Below are positions 23,478 through 34,979 of a stretch of 35,035 nt of DNA, piece after piece. A program made the translations under genes and the position numbers. The stretch comes from Actinomortierella ambigua (lineage: Eukaryota; Mortierellomycota; Mortierellomycetes; Mortierellales; Mortierellaceae): assembly GCA_016098155.1 (NCBI GenBank), contig JAAAJB010000370.1, positions 1 through 35,035 of the forward strand, written 5' to 3'. How positions within the stretch are numbered: the stretch's first letter is position 1; every line of letters starts with the position of its first letter. Below the pieces are notes generated by a model that saw nothing but the letters and a program-made list of their open reading frames with translations, ran no database searches and was not told the DNA's origin.

Positions 23478-26400
23478 TCACCGCATGCCTGCAGCAGCAG
23501 CCTTGCCCTTGCCTCCAGCTAAGACCATAAGATCCTCGATGGAGATCGGTACCCAAGCGCCTCCCGCCTCTTCCGACTTTATAAACGCCACCTCATCCGT
23601 CAGATGCACCAGCACGCCACCGCTTGTCCCTGTCGAATTGCCTCCCAGTCGGTACAGTGGCCGTCCGGTGCCCTCGTGCATCTTGGAGGTCAGCACTAGC
23701 AGCAGGGAGTTTTGTGCCGCATAGTCCTGCACAAGGTCCTTGAACGAGATGGACGACGCTGCCACCAGGTGCTTGTTGGCCTGCAACCGCCCCAACGTGT
23801 CCTGCTGGTGCTGCCGACTCTTGGATGTCGCCGATGGTCCTTGCTTGTCGCCACCACTGGATCCAGGGCCATAGCTGATCCGCTGAGGCTCGGCCGGCGG
23901 CATAACCTTGAGTCCGGCCATCAACTGGTTGATCATATCGAGACCCTTCCGGAATCCAGCAGTGACGCCCGTGTCGTGCAAGAGGGCGGGTGGGAAGAGG
24001 TCCTTCCACCATAAGTACCACTGTGAGACTTGGTCGAGATCGGTCGTGGAAGGATGGGTGAGCCACAGGTAGAGGACATGATGCCATCTGGGGAAGAACT
24101 CGTTCTGCAGCAGGGCACTGAACGTCGTGCTCGGGAAAAATGTATGCCAGGGCAAAACGGCCCGGAGCACATCCAGCTTTTGAGCCCGAGGATTAATCTC
24201 GAACGCCTGTAGACCCTCGATCAGCTTGGGTAGCACCGACTTGAGCAACAACAACTCCATGTCCGTCGGGTCCCAGACACCACGCCAGGGCGCCAGCGCT
24301 TGCAGCGCACTCGGATCCAAGACTTGCCACGAGGTTAGACCTGCGGCAAATTTGCGTCGGATATCGCCAAACAGCTCCTGCTCCATCCGCACCTCGCCCA
24401 GGATGGGCAGCCATGGGTGAATCCATGTGTGGATCAGCAATGGATCGCGTGGGCTCCAGGTCGCCACCTCTTGACGCAGCTTTGGCAAAATCAATTGAGT
24501 GATCACATTATCCTGCAGAAACTTGGGTAGAACCGGCGGTGCCCACGCCTCGAGCAGCTCCACCATCGGATCACAATCCCGCGGTTGCCACTCATTGTTG
24601 ATCGCTGACCGCACTTTGGGTAGCCAGGTCTGGTAGAGCAAACTCTCGTACGCGGTCATCCTCTCCGGCCCGCCATATCCTCCTCCTCCCCGACCGTGCC
24701 TTGGCGAAGGATAGTCATAGTCATCAGTCTCCATCCCAGCCATCGAGTTTGCATAAACGACCTTGCTCTGCTTCAGCAGCTTCTTCCACTGACCAAACAG
24801 CGTCGAACCCAGGCGTGGGTTCTTGAGGACGTCCCAATGCGCAAACAGCGCTTTGACGCTCTCCTGCAACACGGCCACAACGACCTGATCGAGGCTGTAC
24901 CTCTGGTACTCCTCGAAATACAGGCCAGCCAACAGATCAAACGGCTCCCGGAATGCGGCGACCAATTGTTCTTCAGTGATGTCGACGGCGGTCGTTCCCG
25001 TGGTGTTGGTCGATGACTGGCGCAGGTCCTCCGCAATAGTGATACACTGGTCCGAGATAGTCATGGCCTTGACCAGCTTGTCCATCTCGAGCACGTCCTT
25101 CGCAATGCGATCCTGGGCCATCTGGCTCTCGCACTCCAACACCTGGGCGCGCGCATGGTCCTCCTTTTGGCGGCGTGCGACTTGCTCGAGGTCCGTCGTC
25201 GACAAGCTCGCCATCAGATCCAGGTTGTAGCGTAGCTCGGGAAACCGTTCGCCTTCGATCATAGAGCCGTGCAAAGAGCTGATCTGGCTCGCCGACGTCA
25301 GCTCCCGCACTTGTTTGCCCGTCATGTCCAAGATCTTTTGTGTTGGAGCGGTGGCGGCCGTCATGGGCTGATCACTGCTCTCAATCTCACGTTGGATTTC
25401 CTCTGCCGTCTTGTATTCGATCCTGGGACCCTTCCTCTTGCCTTCTCTGCCTGGTTTGCGCTTCCAGCCGTCGGCCTTGGGTAAAGCCGCCTCTGCCTCG
25501 TCACGCTGAGCCTTCTTTTCTCCCTTCTTGGACTTGCCCCTCTTCGATGCCCCCTCGCCTTCGTCCTCGTCCTCTTCCGACTCTGCATATCCTCGTCGTT
25601 TTTCCTCCGCACGGTCCTGAGCCGACTTCTCCCGGAAGCCATTGAAGCCAAGACCCATCTTCGTTGGCCGGAGCTTGGACTGGATGGGCTCGACAATGCC
25701 GGACCCGCCGGCGCCCAGTCCATAGCCTTCCTTCCAGCCCATTTGCTTCAAAAGCTTGAGACCAATGCCACTGCCTTGCTTCGAAAATGCGCCGAAATCC
25801 CTACTGACTTTGATAGCCTTGGCTGCTATCGTTGGTTGTTGCTGTTCACCATGTTCACCATCTTTAGACGGTTTGGAGTGTAAGGCAGGGGAGGAGGGTC
25901 GGGGGGATGATGGGCCTGGTGAAGGGCTGGGTTCATTTGAGCGGCTAATGTTGTTCCTGTTCATGAACGCGCCAAGGGAGTTGTTGGCCCGGCTGCGCGA
26001 GCGCTGGCTGGATGTGGATGGGGAGGTGGTTGTGGGTGACGAAGAGCCTGCTGAGAGACCCAGGCTCTTCCTAAAGGTTTCTGCCATGGATTTGTTGGAA
26101 GTTGGAGGTTGAGGGTCTTTGGCAGACGTTGCGGTAGGGGTAGCGGTGGTGGTAGTTGCAGAAGGGGCAGGGGTCGTCTCCATCGTAGGTTGACCATTAC
26201 CTAGCCCTGGTCGCATGCCCATCGATGATGACATCATGTTTAAACCTCCATGGCTATCCTCCCATGCGTCGTTCTCCTCGCGCTCCCGCTGTCGAGCCGC
26301 CTTGAACGCCGCCTCACGCTCTCTCCTTGCCTCGGCGTCCTCATCGTCCTCATCGTTCTGATCCTCATTGCTTGACATGGACCTGTCCGAGCCACTGTCG

Positions 26401-27008
26401 GATCGCATGGACTGGTCGTCATCTTCCTCGGCGTTATTGTCCTTTTCATCCGCTGATGACTCAGAGCCGTGTCCAGCATGGTCGCTATCTTCCTCGTCCT
26501 GCTCCTTCGAGGATGGCGGTTTTGAGCTTGCTGATACAAAGTGGGATCTATTTATGAAATAAAAACGAAAGAGGTATCCATGGTTAGAACCGCCCATTTA
26601 ACATGAGAAGGAAGAAGGTGAAAAGAACGTTTTTTTTGTTAAAAAAAAATAGAAACATACATATCTGTCTTGACACCAGACCTCCTTGGTCTTTGCGCTC
26701 TGTTGTTGTTGCTGTCGTCATCAGAATCCCAGTCGTAGCCGTAAATCGCTTGCTCCTTGGTCATGCCTCTCCTCCGCTTGTTTGGATCTAACAACGAAAA
26801 TGGAACAGAGGAAAAAGTAAAGAAGTTAGAGCCGAGTTTTACCTATATCAAAGATAACATCAAGGGTCATTGAAGAAGATAAAGCGGGCGTACCTTGAAA
26901 GAGTGATGCCTCGTCTTCCATCTCGTGCCGCAGCCTTTCCCGGTATGAGTCGTCGTCGTCAGACGAGAACGTGCCCTGATCATAATTGTCATTCTTTCTG
27001 CGCCCCAT
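23478..27008 (-). CDS. TFIP11: TFIP11/Ntr1-type G-patch spliceosome disassembly factor, 1,103 aa, three exons
   Basis: Exons are 26894-27008, 26661-26787 and 23478-26547, with GT-AG introns of 106 and 113 bp. The N-terminal tuftelin-interacting region includes TKEQAIYGYDWDSDD and KTDISHFVSA, each crossing or abutting a splice junction and reading smoothly. An acidic and Ser/Pro-rich low-complexity segment follows. The G-patch (GIGLKLLKQMGWKEGYGLG, about residues 338-385) recruits and activates the DEAH helicase Prp43 in the yeast system. The central GCFC domain (roughly 560-830) and a conserved C-terminal part complete the family layout. It is larger than human TFIP11 (837 aa), mostly through the Ser/Thr/Pro-rich stretch before the G-patch. 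It acts in the nucleus to release excised intron lariats. It is divergent from ERH, with 287 bp between start codons. Confidence 0.95.
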
Positions 27009-27295
27009 GATGGTTTTTTGTTGTCCGCGCGAATGTGGGGATGGTGGTAGTGACGGGATGAAAGCTGCTTTGTGTTATGGATTGGAGTGCTGAGTATAGC
27101 TTTGAGAAGGCGGTCGATCGAGATGCAGCAAAGACACAACCTTGGCGATGAAAAAACGTCGAAAGTGGTGGCGACAATGGGTTCATTCAAGCGGAGCAGT
27201 CACTACTGCTGCTGTCCGCTGAGGCGTTTGTAAGTCTTTGCAAGTCTGCTTAAAAGGACAATCCACTCGACAGAGCCAACCCAAGCACAGCATCA
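27009..27295. promoter_or_regulatory. Divergent promoter region, TFIP11 (-) / ERH (+)
   Basis: Only 287 bp separate the two start codons, so 5' untranslated regions and promoters must fit here. No canonical TATA box is evident. A TTAAAA lies about 45 bp before the ERH ATG. Shared regulation is inferred from geometry only. Confidence 0.45.
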
Positions 27296-28295
27296 ATGGT
27301 AGGGCAAAGGAGCAGGGACCCGACCATGCCCAAAGAACGATACCAACCAGCTTATGCATGGCGACATTGGATGTACTTGTTCTTCATGGACAACCTCAAA
27401 AAACGACATCTTGCTGATCAACTAGAGCATACTTTTGTCTTCCCCTGTTGGACCAACAGAGTCATACTATCCTTCTGATCCAGACATCACAGGCACCGTC
27501 GAGCAAGACCTACATCGAGTGCGCGTCGGTCGCCGTCGCCATGGATGGTACTTTGAACATTGCACCTTCTTTTCCACCTTGCCTTATTGCAGAATCAACG
27601 GCAGTCTTGGTACACGTCTTCTAACAACGGATTGCCCTTATTTCTTTCGCGATTGTGACTACCCCTGTATGCCTTCACCTTAACAGAGCTCATTGCCATG
27701 TACGAGGAGATTCTCAAGGTAACGAGAGCAGGCTGAGATCCTACAAGAGCTCGTTGCGTATATCAGAGAAGTTTGGAAAATAGGTGAACTCATTTGTTCA
27801 CCTTTTTTTTCGTTTGTGTCTTTTCTTTTCGTTGGACCCTTCAATGTCTTACTAGAGCAAGTACCCGCACAAGGAGCGAATCGAGTTTGATGTGAACGAC
27901 GTGCTTGAGATGGTCTACAACCTGCCAGACTGTGCAGCTCTCGTGTACGTTTTTTTTTCAGCGGGGGCTGATATGCTACTACTTCTTGGTTTCGCAACTG
28001 AACTATGGGCGCGTTATTTTTGTTTTCGCTACTGGCTGACCCTCTCCTTTTTTTTCTCTCTCTCTTCTCGTGTAGTTTCGACCCAAAGACTACTTCATAT
28101 CTACCACACGACAAGACCTGGATTCAAAAACAAGTTGTTATTCGTGCAAAGAGTCGATCGCGATAGACTATTTGTGCTAGATCCTTCTTTCCTTGTCTCT
28201 CTTTCATATTCTTGTTACTCATCGCTTTTGCCAATTAATGAGCTCCCAGTTGTTTCGCAGCAAAGAATGATGCCACGTACGGACTGACCGAGTGA
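27296..28295 (+). CDS. ERH: Enhancer of rudimentary homologue (ERH), about 104 aa, six exons
   Basis: Exons are 27296-27298 (the ATG alone), 27460-27547, 27687-27718, 27856-27944, 28076-28143 and 28261-28295. The spliced product begins M-SHTILLIQ, then contains MYEEILK, FDVNDVLEMVYNLPDCAALV and YLPHDKTWIQKQVV, matching the ERH fold block by block. With this model it is 104 aa, the same length as human ERH. ERH is a small nuclear homodimer that binds YTH-type and other RNA-binding proteins; in fission yeast it works with Mmi1 to remove meiotic transcripts. The first five exons join cleanly in phase. The last junction is uncertain: a GTGCAA donor after 28143, a GTCGAT donor after 28152, or no splicing (stop at 28166) would give 104, 107 or 100 aa. 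The differing C-terminal residues are outside the conserved core. Confidence 0.9.
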
Positions 28296-28614
28296 GAGTT
28301 GTGGAAAGCGGAGAGTGGTCAATTTGAACACTCGTTGGATTTGGCCTATTGGGTCGGGTTGGGGGGAAAGGGGGTACAGACTGACTGACTTGGGGGGTGG
28401 GGAAAGGAATGGGAAGAACCAATGTGCTCCCTTTTTTTCCCTCCCTTTCCTTTAGAGGGGATGAGTACAAAAAGGGAGGGAAGCGATGCTACTCCTCTTT
28501 TTTTTTCTACCTTCACCTCTTCCTTTTCTCTTTGTCATCACACTCTACTCGCACCCAATCCACCACCGTTTTTTTTTATTGTTCAAGAAACTTGTCCAAT
28601 TTGATATTTTCACC
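28296..28614. other. Intergenic region between ERH and the membrane-protein gene
   Basis: These 319 bp contain the ERH 3' flank and the presumed promoter of the next plus-strand gene. Several T and CT tracts precede the ATG, as often seen before fungal start codons. Nothing else is seen. Confidence 0.5.
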
Positions 28615-29465
28615 ATGAAGCGGACAACCAAAGTTGGCTCGAATGAACCAAAGGAGTCCAAGGCAAGAAATTCTACTTTCAGCATTCCCACCCTCTCCTT
28701 TTCCCATATAGTCATGACCTAGCATATTTTTCTCACCCTATCCACTTTCTCAAACTATTCTCTTGTTATTTTACAGGCAGAAAAACGGAGACGCGTTGCA
28801 AACAACCGATTGGCGCAAGATCAAGCGAAGAAGGCAGGTCGACAAAGACCATGTTTTTTGGAGACGAAAAAAAAAAGACACGGATACACAGATCGCCTTC
28901 ATTTCTCTTGTTTCCTGGACCTAACCCGCCCCATCCTTTTTTTTATCTCTCTCCCTTACCCTGTCAGTATGTCATCCCCGGCCTAATCGCCGTCTTTGCC
29001 TGTCTCTTCTTCCTCCTCGTCGGGAAATACGGCCTCCGAGGCTCCAAACCTGCCATCCGCGAAGTCCGTCCTGGAAGCATTAACGTGGACAATCTCATCA
29101 AGGAGCTCCGCCAAGAAGGCCAGGCTCCTGCTGCTCCCCCACCGCCTCTTGCTCCAAACGGTGAGGCTGAATCCTCCTCAGGTGCTGGTCCAGGTGCTTC
29201 CGAGGTTGACCTGGCCAAGCGCACTGAGGAAGCTGTCCGACAGGTGATCGAGGCCCTCTCCAAGGAGAACCCGGCCATCGCGGAAGCAGTCGCGGCCACC
29301 AACGAGAAAAAGGCGGCAGAGGCGATGGCGGCAGCAGCAGCAGCAGCGGCGGCAGCAGCAGATCGCAATTCGGTCGAAGGGGACCTCGGCGATGAGGACA
29401 CTGAGGAGATTGTCATTGGCGGTGGTGCAGAAGCCGAGAAGGTGGAGGAGGTCAAGGTCCAATAA
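28615..29465 (+). CDS. Unrecognised single-pass membrane protein, about 200 aa, three exons with GC-AG introns
   Basis: Best model: exons 28615-28662, 28777-28833 and 28968-29465. Both introns (114 and 134 bp) begin GC (AAG|GCAAGA and AAG|GCAGGT) and end CAG, and both are phase 0. The product has a basic N-terminus (KAEKRRRVANNRLAQDQAKK, residues 16-35), one hydrophobic helix (YVIPGLIAVFACLFFLLVG, about 36-54), then about 145 hydrophilic residues with a Pro/Ala-rich segment, helical Glu/Lys segments, a run of about 12 alanines and an acidic tail. Positive charge before the helix suggests a cytosolic N-terminus. I do not recognise the family. A shorter alternative starts at the ATG at 28851 and reads through the second intron without splicing, but gives a less protein-like N-terminus. 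The large third exon is secure. Confidence 0.72.
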
Positions 29466-29771
29466 GAGAGAATGATGCAGAGAAGTGATTTTGTGGGCAT
29501 GGGAACCCCCCCCCCCCGCACAGGTCGCTCTCTCAGACAAAACCAAACACACATACATACACACACCCCTCTCGTTCCTGCAGCGGTTGAAAGAAAGAAC
29601 GTGGAGAATATACAGACAAACACGAAATGACGGTGAAACAAATAGCAATCAGGTATATTACAAGTCTTTTTTCTTTCTACAAAGGAAAGCAGGTCTCTAT
29701 GGTTTTCTTTTTTCTTTTTCTTTTTTTTTTTTCCTTTTGTGGCATTGGTTTTGGTTCGGGTGTGGTGTGGT
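29466..29771. other. Convergent 3' intergenic region
   Basis: It lies between the stop codons of the plus-strand membrane protein and the minus-strand acyl-CoA oxidase, so it holds both 3' ends. A 12-bp C tract (29506-29517) and T-rich tracts (29665-29735) are the only notable features. Confidence 0.5.
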
Positions 29772-32294
29772 TTACTCATCATCCTCATCGTCGTCCTCCA
29801 GAGGCTCATCATCCTCGACGTTCCGGGTGAGGAGCGACTGGATCATGGGCAGGTAAGGGTGGGGCTGGCCAACGGGGTTCTGGCGCTTGACCTGGTCAAA
29901 GTACTTCTCGTAAATGTTGCCGTCATAGACACCAAGTGGCGAGTTGATCATGTAATCGGTGACGTTGAAGGCATCGATCAGAGGAATGTACTCCTCGCGG
30001 ACCAGGCGGCAGTAGGTGTTGACCTGGCTACGGACATAGTCCATCTGCGAGGGGGTGAAGTACCGGTACTGCAGGAAGAAGCCGGCGTTCTGCTCGATCG
30101 AGTACAGACCGTACAACAGACACACCTTGGTCAGGATCGTCTGCAGGTTGGCGGGTGCACCCTTGACCGCCTGGGCGAAGCGGCGGAAGATGTAGCCGTA
30201 CGAGTGGATCTTGGCAGCCGCCAGACGAGCCTGCGAGCACTCCTCGTAGGCAGCCTCGGGGTTCATGCCGGCCTTGAGCGATGTCTCAAAGTCCTCGCCG
30301 GCCTTCTTGACAACGTTGGCCGTGACGACGTTCCAGGCCTCCTGGATCACATCGAACGACAGAATCTCCTCGTTCGTCTTGACGGCACATCCTTGGTTCA
30401 GCAGCTTGTGGAGGTCGTTCAGGTAGCTGACACCCTCGGGCTGGGCCTTGCCGGCCATCGCCTCGCGGTAGCAGCTGACCAGGTAACGGCCAGACTGCAG
30501 CGTCAGGATCGTGTTGTCACCCTCCCACGTGCAGTGGACAGCAAAGTCATTGTAGGTCGTGGCCAGACCGGTGTAGGCCGAGTAACCGTGACCACCGAGC
30601 GTCTGACGGCAGGCCTCGATCGCGTTCAGAGTCGACCAGGTGCAGAAGGCCTTGAGACCGGCCGAGGTGGCGTGGGTCTCCTTGAGGGTGTCGAGGACCT
30701 CGCCCATCGAGGCATCACCGGGCTGGGTCGACTCGAGCTTGTCCATCAGGGTATCGTACAGCTTCTGAGTCTCGACGCCCGTAAAGTGGAAGGCATACGC
30801 CATGGCGAGCAAGGGCATCAGGCGGTACTGGTGGATGGCATAGTCAATCAGCTTGGTCTCCTGCACATCGTGGGGGTTGGACGAGAACTGGCGACGGACG
30901 GCGGCATAGCGACCGGCGATCGTGACGGCCTTCTTGGCAATGTTGCCAGAGTCGACGACCATGGCGACACGGCCTTGGATCAGGGCACCGTAGGTAAGCT
31001 GGGCCATGGCGGGCTCCTTGACCTCACCAGCGCGCGAGACCTTGGTGTGCTTCATCAACATGTTGGTGCGAGGAATGCGGACGTTGGTGAACTGGATCCA
31101 GCCGTTGTCGATACCATCACGGCCCATCTTCTTGCCAATATCGCCAATGTTGACGCCGGGCATCAAGGTGTAGGTCTTGGGGTCACGCAGCTGGACGACG
31201 AACGACTTTACACCATAGCGCTTGCCACGGACAATCAGCTGGGCAAAGCACACACAGTGCGTGGCCGAGTGGGCCGCACCACCGATCCACCACTTTGTGG
31301 CAGTGACCGAGGGCGTGTGGATGATGAACTGATCCGAGGCCTCGTCAAAGGTCGCGGTCGTCTCCAGACCAGCAACGTTTGATCCGTGGCCCAACTCGGT
31401 CATGGCGAAACAGCCGACCATGCCGTTCAGAGCAAGGGCGCCCTTGGAGACCCAGTGAGAGAACTGGGACGACGTGGCCGAGCCACGGAGAGCGCCAAAG
31501 AACAGACCGTAGTGCACACCGAAACGAGTCCAGAAACCAGGGTCAATCATCGAGATTGTCTGCATGCGCATCGTGAAGATTGGGACAGGCTCGGCGGAGA
31601 CATAGTGGACAATGGTGCGGAACTGTTCAAAGATCGCAGCAAGGAGAAGAGACGAGAGAAAGAAAGAAAAAAGTAGAGTTGAGTATGATGTATGTCGTCA
31701 ACGCTCTCTCCATGGTCTACCAAATAAAGTGAACAGCTGAAATTTGTATGTTGAACCGAAAAGGGGGGTGAGGTGACGAACCTTCTCCATGGTACGCTCA
31801 CGCATCTCGTCCTTGGTCAGATCATAAATGTCGTACATGCGGAAGGTAGGGTCGCGCTCCAGCTCCATCATGAACTTTTCGCGGATCTGTTGTTCATAGT
31901 GACCAGAGAGGGAGAAGGGGGAGAGAGAGTTAGCAAGAGAGCCAAAATTCGTTGATCCATACGATGCTATTTCTTCCCGCAAAAGTAGTACCTTGGTGAA
32001 CTTTTCGCCACCGTCCAGGAAGTAGGTGAGGTCGCGGACGGGGAAAGTTGCCTTGACACGCTCCTCCGCCATCGACTCCTGGGGACTATTTGGAGTGAAT
32101 TCAAACAAGGTGAGGAACGCGTGCACTCCTATTGTCTAGCTATTGACATAGTGACGATGACCAGGGTAGCATTGCCAGGCCTTTTAAAACACTCCAACAT
32201 ACGTCTTCTTCTTGGGCTCCTCAACAGCAGCGCATGCATTGATGTGCATGTGGTTCTGGACAGTGGCCAGGCGAGCAGAAGCAGAGTCGGACAT
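29772..32294 (-). CDS. POX1: Peroxisomal acyl-CoA oxidase, 713 aa, four exons
   Basis: Exons are 32203-32294, 31992-32085, 31782-31886 and 29772-31622, with GT-AG introns of 117, 105 and 159 bp in consistent phases. Acyl-CoA oxidases catalyse the first step of peroxisomal beta-oxidation, making trans-2-enoyl-CoA and hydrogen peroxide with FAD. Family blocks are TFPVRDLTYFLDGGEKFTK, MIDPGFWTRFGVHYGLFFGA, the flavin/substrate segment MTELGHGSN, WWIGGAAHSATHCVCFA, TLGGHGYSAYTGL and HCTWEGDNTIL, where Glu 464 is the expected catalytic base. The length is normal for the family. The C-terminus is a stretch of Asp and Glu, not a PTS1 tripeptide. Near the N-terminus, residues 8-16 (RLATVQNHM) resemble a PTS2 signal. 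The start at 32294 is the first ATG of the spliced frame. Confidence 0.96.
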
Positions 32295-34979
32295 GGTTTG
32301 GTATAAGTGGGAGTGGAATGAAAACGTCAATGAGACGACTGTACAAAAGGATGAATGAGGAGAGTGAATGGAGTAGAAGAAGAAGAAGAGGAAGAATAAG
32401 AGGGAGGAAGGGAGGAGAGAGAGACAGAGAGAGAGAGAAAGGGTTCGTTGATGGTTAAAAGAGAGACAAGGAAACAAAAAAAGAAAAGAGAGAAAAGAGG
32501 TATCCAAGGGAAAGGGATCCAGGGTTTTTATGGATTTTGTCCTCCATCCCCTCATGTGGAAGAAGCGAAGCGGGGGGGGGGGAGAGTGGGATCTGCTGTT
32601 GCTGCTCTTCACTCTCTCTTCACTGATCCGTTCGTTCACTTCACTAGTAGTTTTTTTTGTCCCATAAACTCTAAACTGTAACCACCGTTCCCACTTCTCC
32701 CTTCTTCTCTCCCTCTTCTCTGTGCCTCCCTCCCACGAGGAAACTGTAGCGTGGCCTGAGTGAGTGAGCCGGCCATGGGGTAGAGACCCACCAATTCCAT
32801 AGTGTGATTCTCACAAACCCTTTCGCCGAAACGAATCGGCAAGGAGACAAGACACACAGACACACAGACAGACACAGCAGGCAAGAGAGGAAGAGGCTGG
32901 CCTGCTCTGCTCAGCACATGTCCTTAATTGAACACATCCGGCCCCCGCGCCTACTCCCTCTCCCCCTCCCCCACTTTGCTTCCCCCGCACTCTGTCTCTC
33001 CCTCTCTTCTCTTGTGCTGTAAGTGAGCGTGACCTACGAACCTTTTGTGTCTTCTCTTTCACGTGCAGAGCTGCTTTGTGGTACTCTTCTCTTGCATCTT
33101 TGTTCAAGCTCCAGCAGCGAGAGCAAACATATGCACATCTTCAGGGACAAGTCTTCCATTCCTCCCCTCTTTCCCTCTCTCTCCCTCTCTTCCCCCTTTC
33201 CCCACTCTACCGGCTCGCCTGCCTGTCTGTGCAAGGCACACACACTGCTTTGCTTTGTGTGCCCATCACCGTTGATCAGTCCCTGAGACTGTGCATACGG
33301 CCGGTAGATCATGAGTGATCCCACAAGTCCAGCACTATTTATGTAAAAAAGTCCCATGCCTTCCACCTTTGCTGGCTTCCTCCCCTCGCTTTCCCTCTTC
33401 TCCCCTCCCCACTTGGTTCGGCGCCGGCTCTAATGTCCGGTCTCCCGAGGCTCGGTACAAAAGGCCGCTGTAAAGAATAATAGTAATATACTTTATTACT
33501 TTTTTTTTTTTTTTTTTCGGAGGCCGTTCACATGTGGATAGGTTCGTCTCTCTTGCTTTACACTTTGGCCTGCAGCAGTCTTTTCTGTTGCTGGCGCCCA
33601 GCAGTTGTAATATTCCCCGTTGCTCCAAACTATGTCGTGCAGTGGAGAAGAAATAGACTACTCCCTTATTTCACCTTACAAACCAAATGCCATGTGCGAC
33701 TCCCTCAGGCCTCAATCCATCTCCAATTGGAGCCCAGAGCATGGCATGACATGACATGACGTTGGATCTCCATCTCCTTCCCTCTCTTCCTCTTACATCT
33801 CTCACGCTCTCCACCCACAGCACCCTGAAAAACTGTACTGTTGTAGTACCTGATCTACTTTTTGTATGGTCGTCGTACTCTCCATTCTGTCATTGATGAT
33901 ATGCTCCTCCACACATTCCCTACCCTAGTGATTATCACCCAGTGGCAAGGTGTGATCCAACAAAGCCACTCTTCCCCTTTCCTCCTTCCTTTTCCTCCTC
34001 TTTCTTTCTTTTCTCTCTCCCGGTTCATGATGGGGCCGTGGCACCCTGGGACTGGCGCGTGTAAGACATTGTGCTCTGTGTTGCTCCCTCCTCCTTCCAC
34101 CCTCTCCCATCCAACGCCCAAAAATGGGTGCGATGTTTCAGACCTAATCAATCAGCAGTTTTGTTGTCGACCCACCACCACCAACCACCCCTCTCTACAC
34201 ATGCACCTGCCTGTAGTATGCTATGCATCATCAATGTACTTTGAGCAAAAAAAAAAAAAAAAAAAGACATGCGAGAGGAGGGAAGGAAGGAAGGACCAAG
34301 CCCAGATCCGTGGAGAGGTACGGGGGAGAAGGCATGGGTGATGGCAACGTGAAGATCATTAAAAAGAAAACATGATCAAGATCAAGTCGACTACCCTTCA
34401 CCCTTAACGCTGCACGGCCACTGGATATAGTCAAAAAAAAAACGCGGAAGGGGCCGATCCGTTTGTGGTGAGACGAGTCCACATGTCAAGCCCAAGGTAG
34501 GAATGAGGAAGAGACAGGTCAAGTTCGTCTACTTGATGGTGACTGGTGTTCAAAATGTCACAGAAGGGAGAGGAGCAGCAGAGCACTTACTATGTGTACT
34601 GCTGTACACAGTAGACTACTACACTGTTTGTACGAAGCAGACACATTGATCCGATCTGGACATGCCAAGAAAAAAAAAGCGCGCGAGAATTAGCCTTTGT
34701 TGTTTGTTGTTGGTGGTGGTGAACACACCACAAATGTGTCTCACATACCACGATATCAGATTACTTGTAGAGTCGTCCAGTGAGTGGTTTGCCACCAACT
34801 CACTGGCTAGTCTTCGTTCTAGAATCCCATTTGTGAACATGTGTTCTCCCTTTGCCTATTGCAATTGGACACGATTTGTAAGCTGTCGCCAAGGTGGATG
34901 CATTGGACGGGGTAAGCCGCTATGACATCTCAACCTAGAGAAAGAGACCGACGGAGAGAGACATGCAGAAGGGATAGAG

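Noticed and set aside
29739..31382. 547-codon plus-strand open frame
   Set aside because: It is antisense to the large exon of the acyl-CoA oxidase, whose conserved domains are unmistakable. Its open state reflects the codon bias of the real gene.
33410..33520. Possible Pol III gene: GGTTCGGCGCC resembling a B box, followed by a long T tract
   Set aside because: No A box at the right distance, no cloverleaf and a poor B-box match.
34588..34614. Short hairpin (TGTGTAC / GTACACA with a four-base loop)
   Set aside because: The perfect stem is only 7 bp, with no conserved partner or flanking element. Such stems are common by chance.
34662..34925. 87-codon plus-strand frame near the right end
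   Set aside because: Cysteine-rich with a hydrophobic start, but the N-terminus is encoded by an A tract, there is no clear cleavage site and nothing supports expression.
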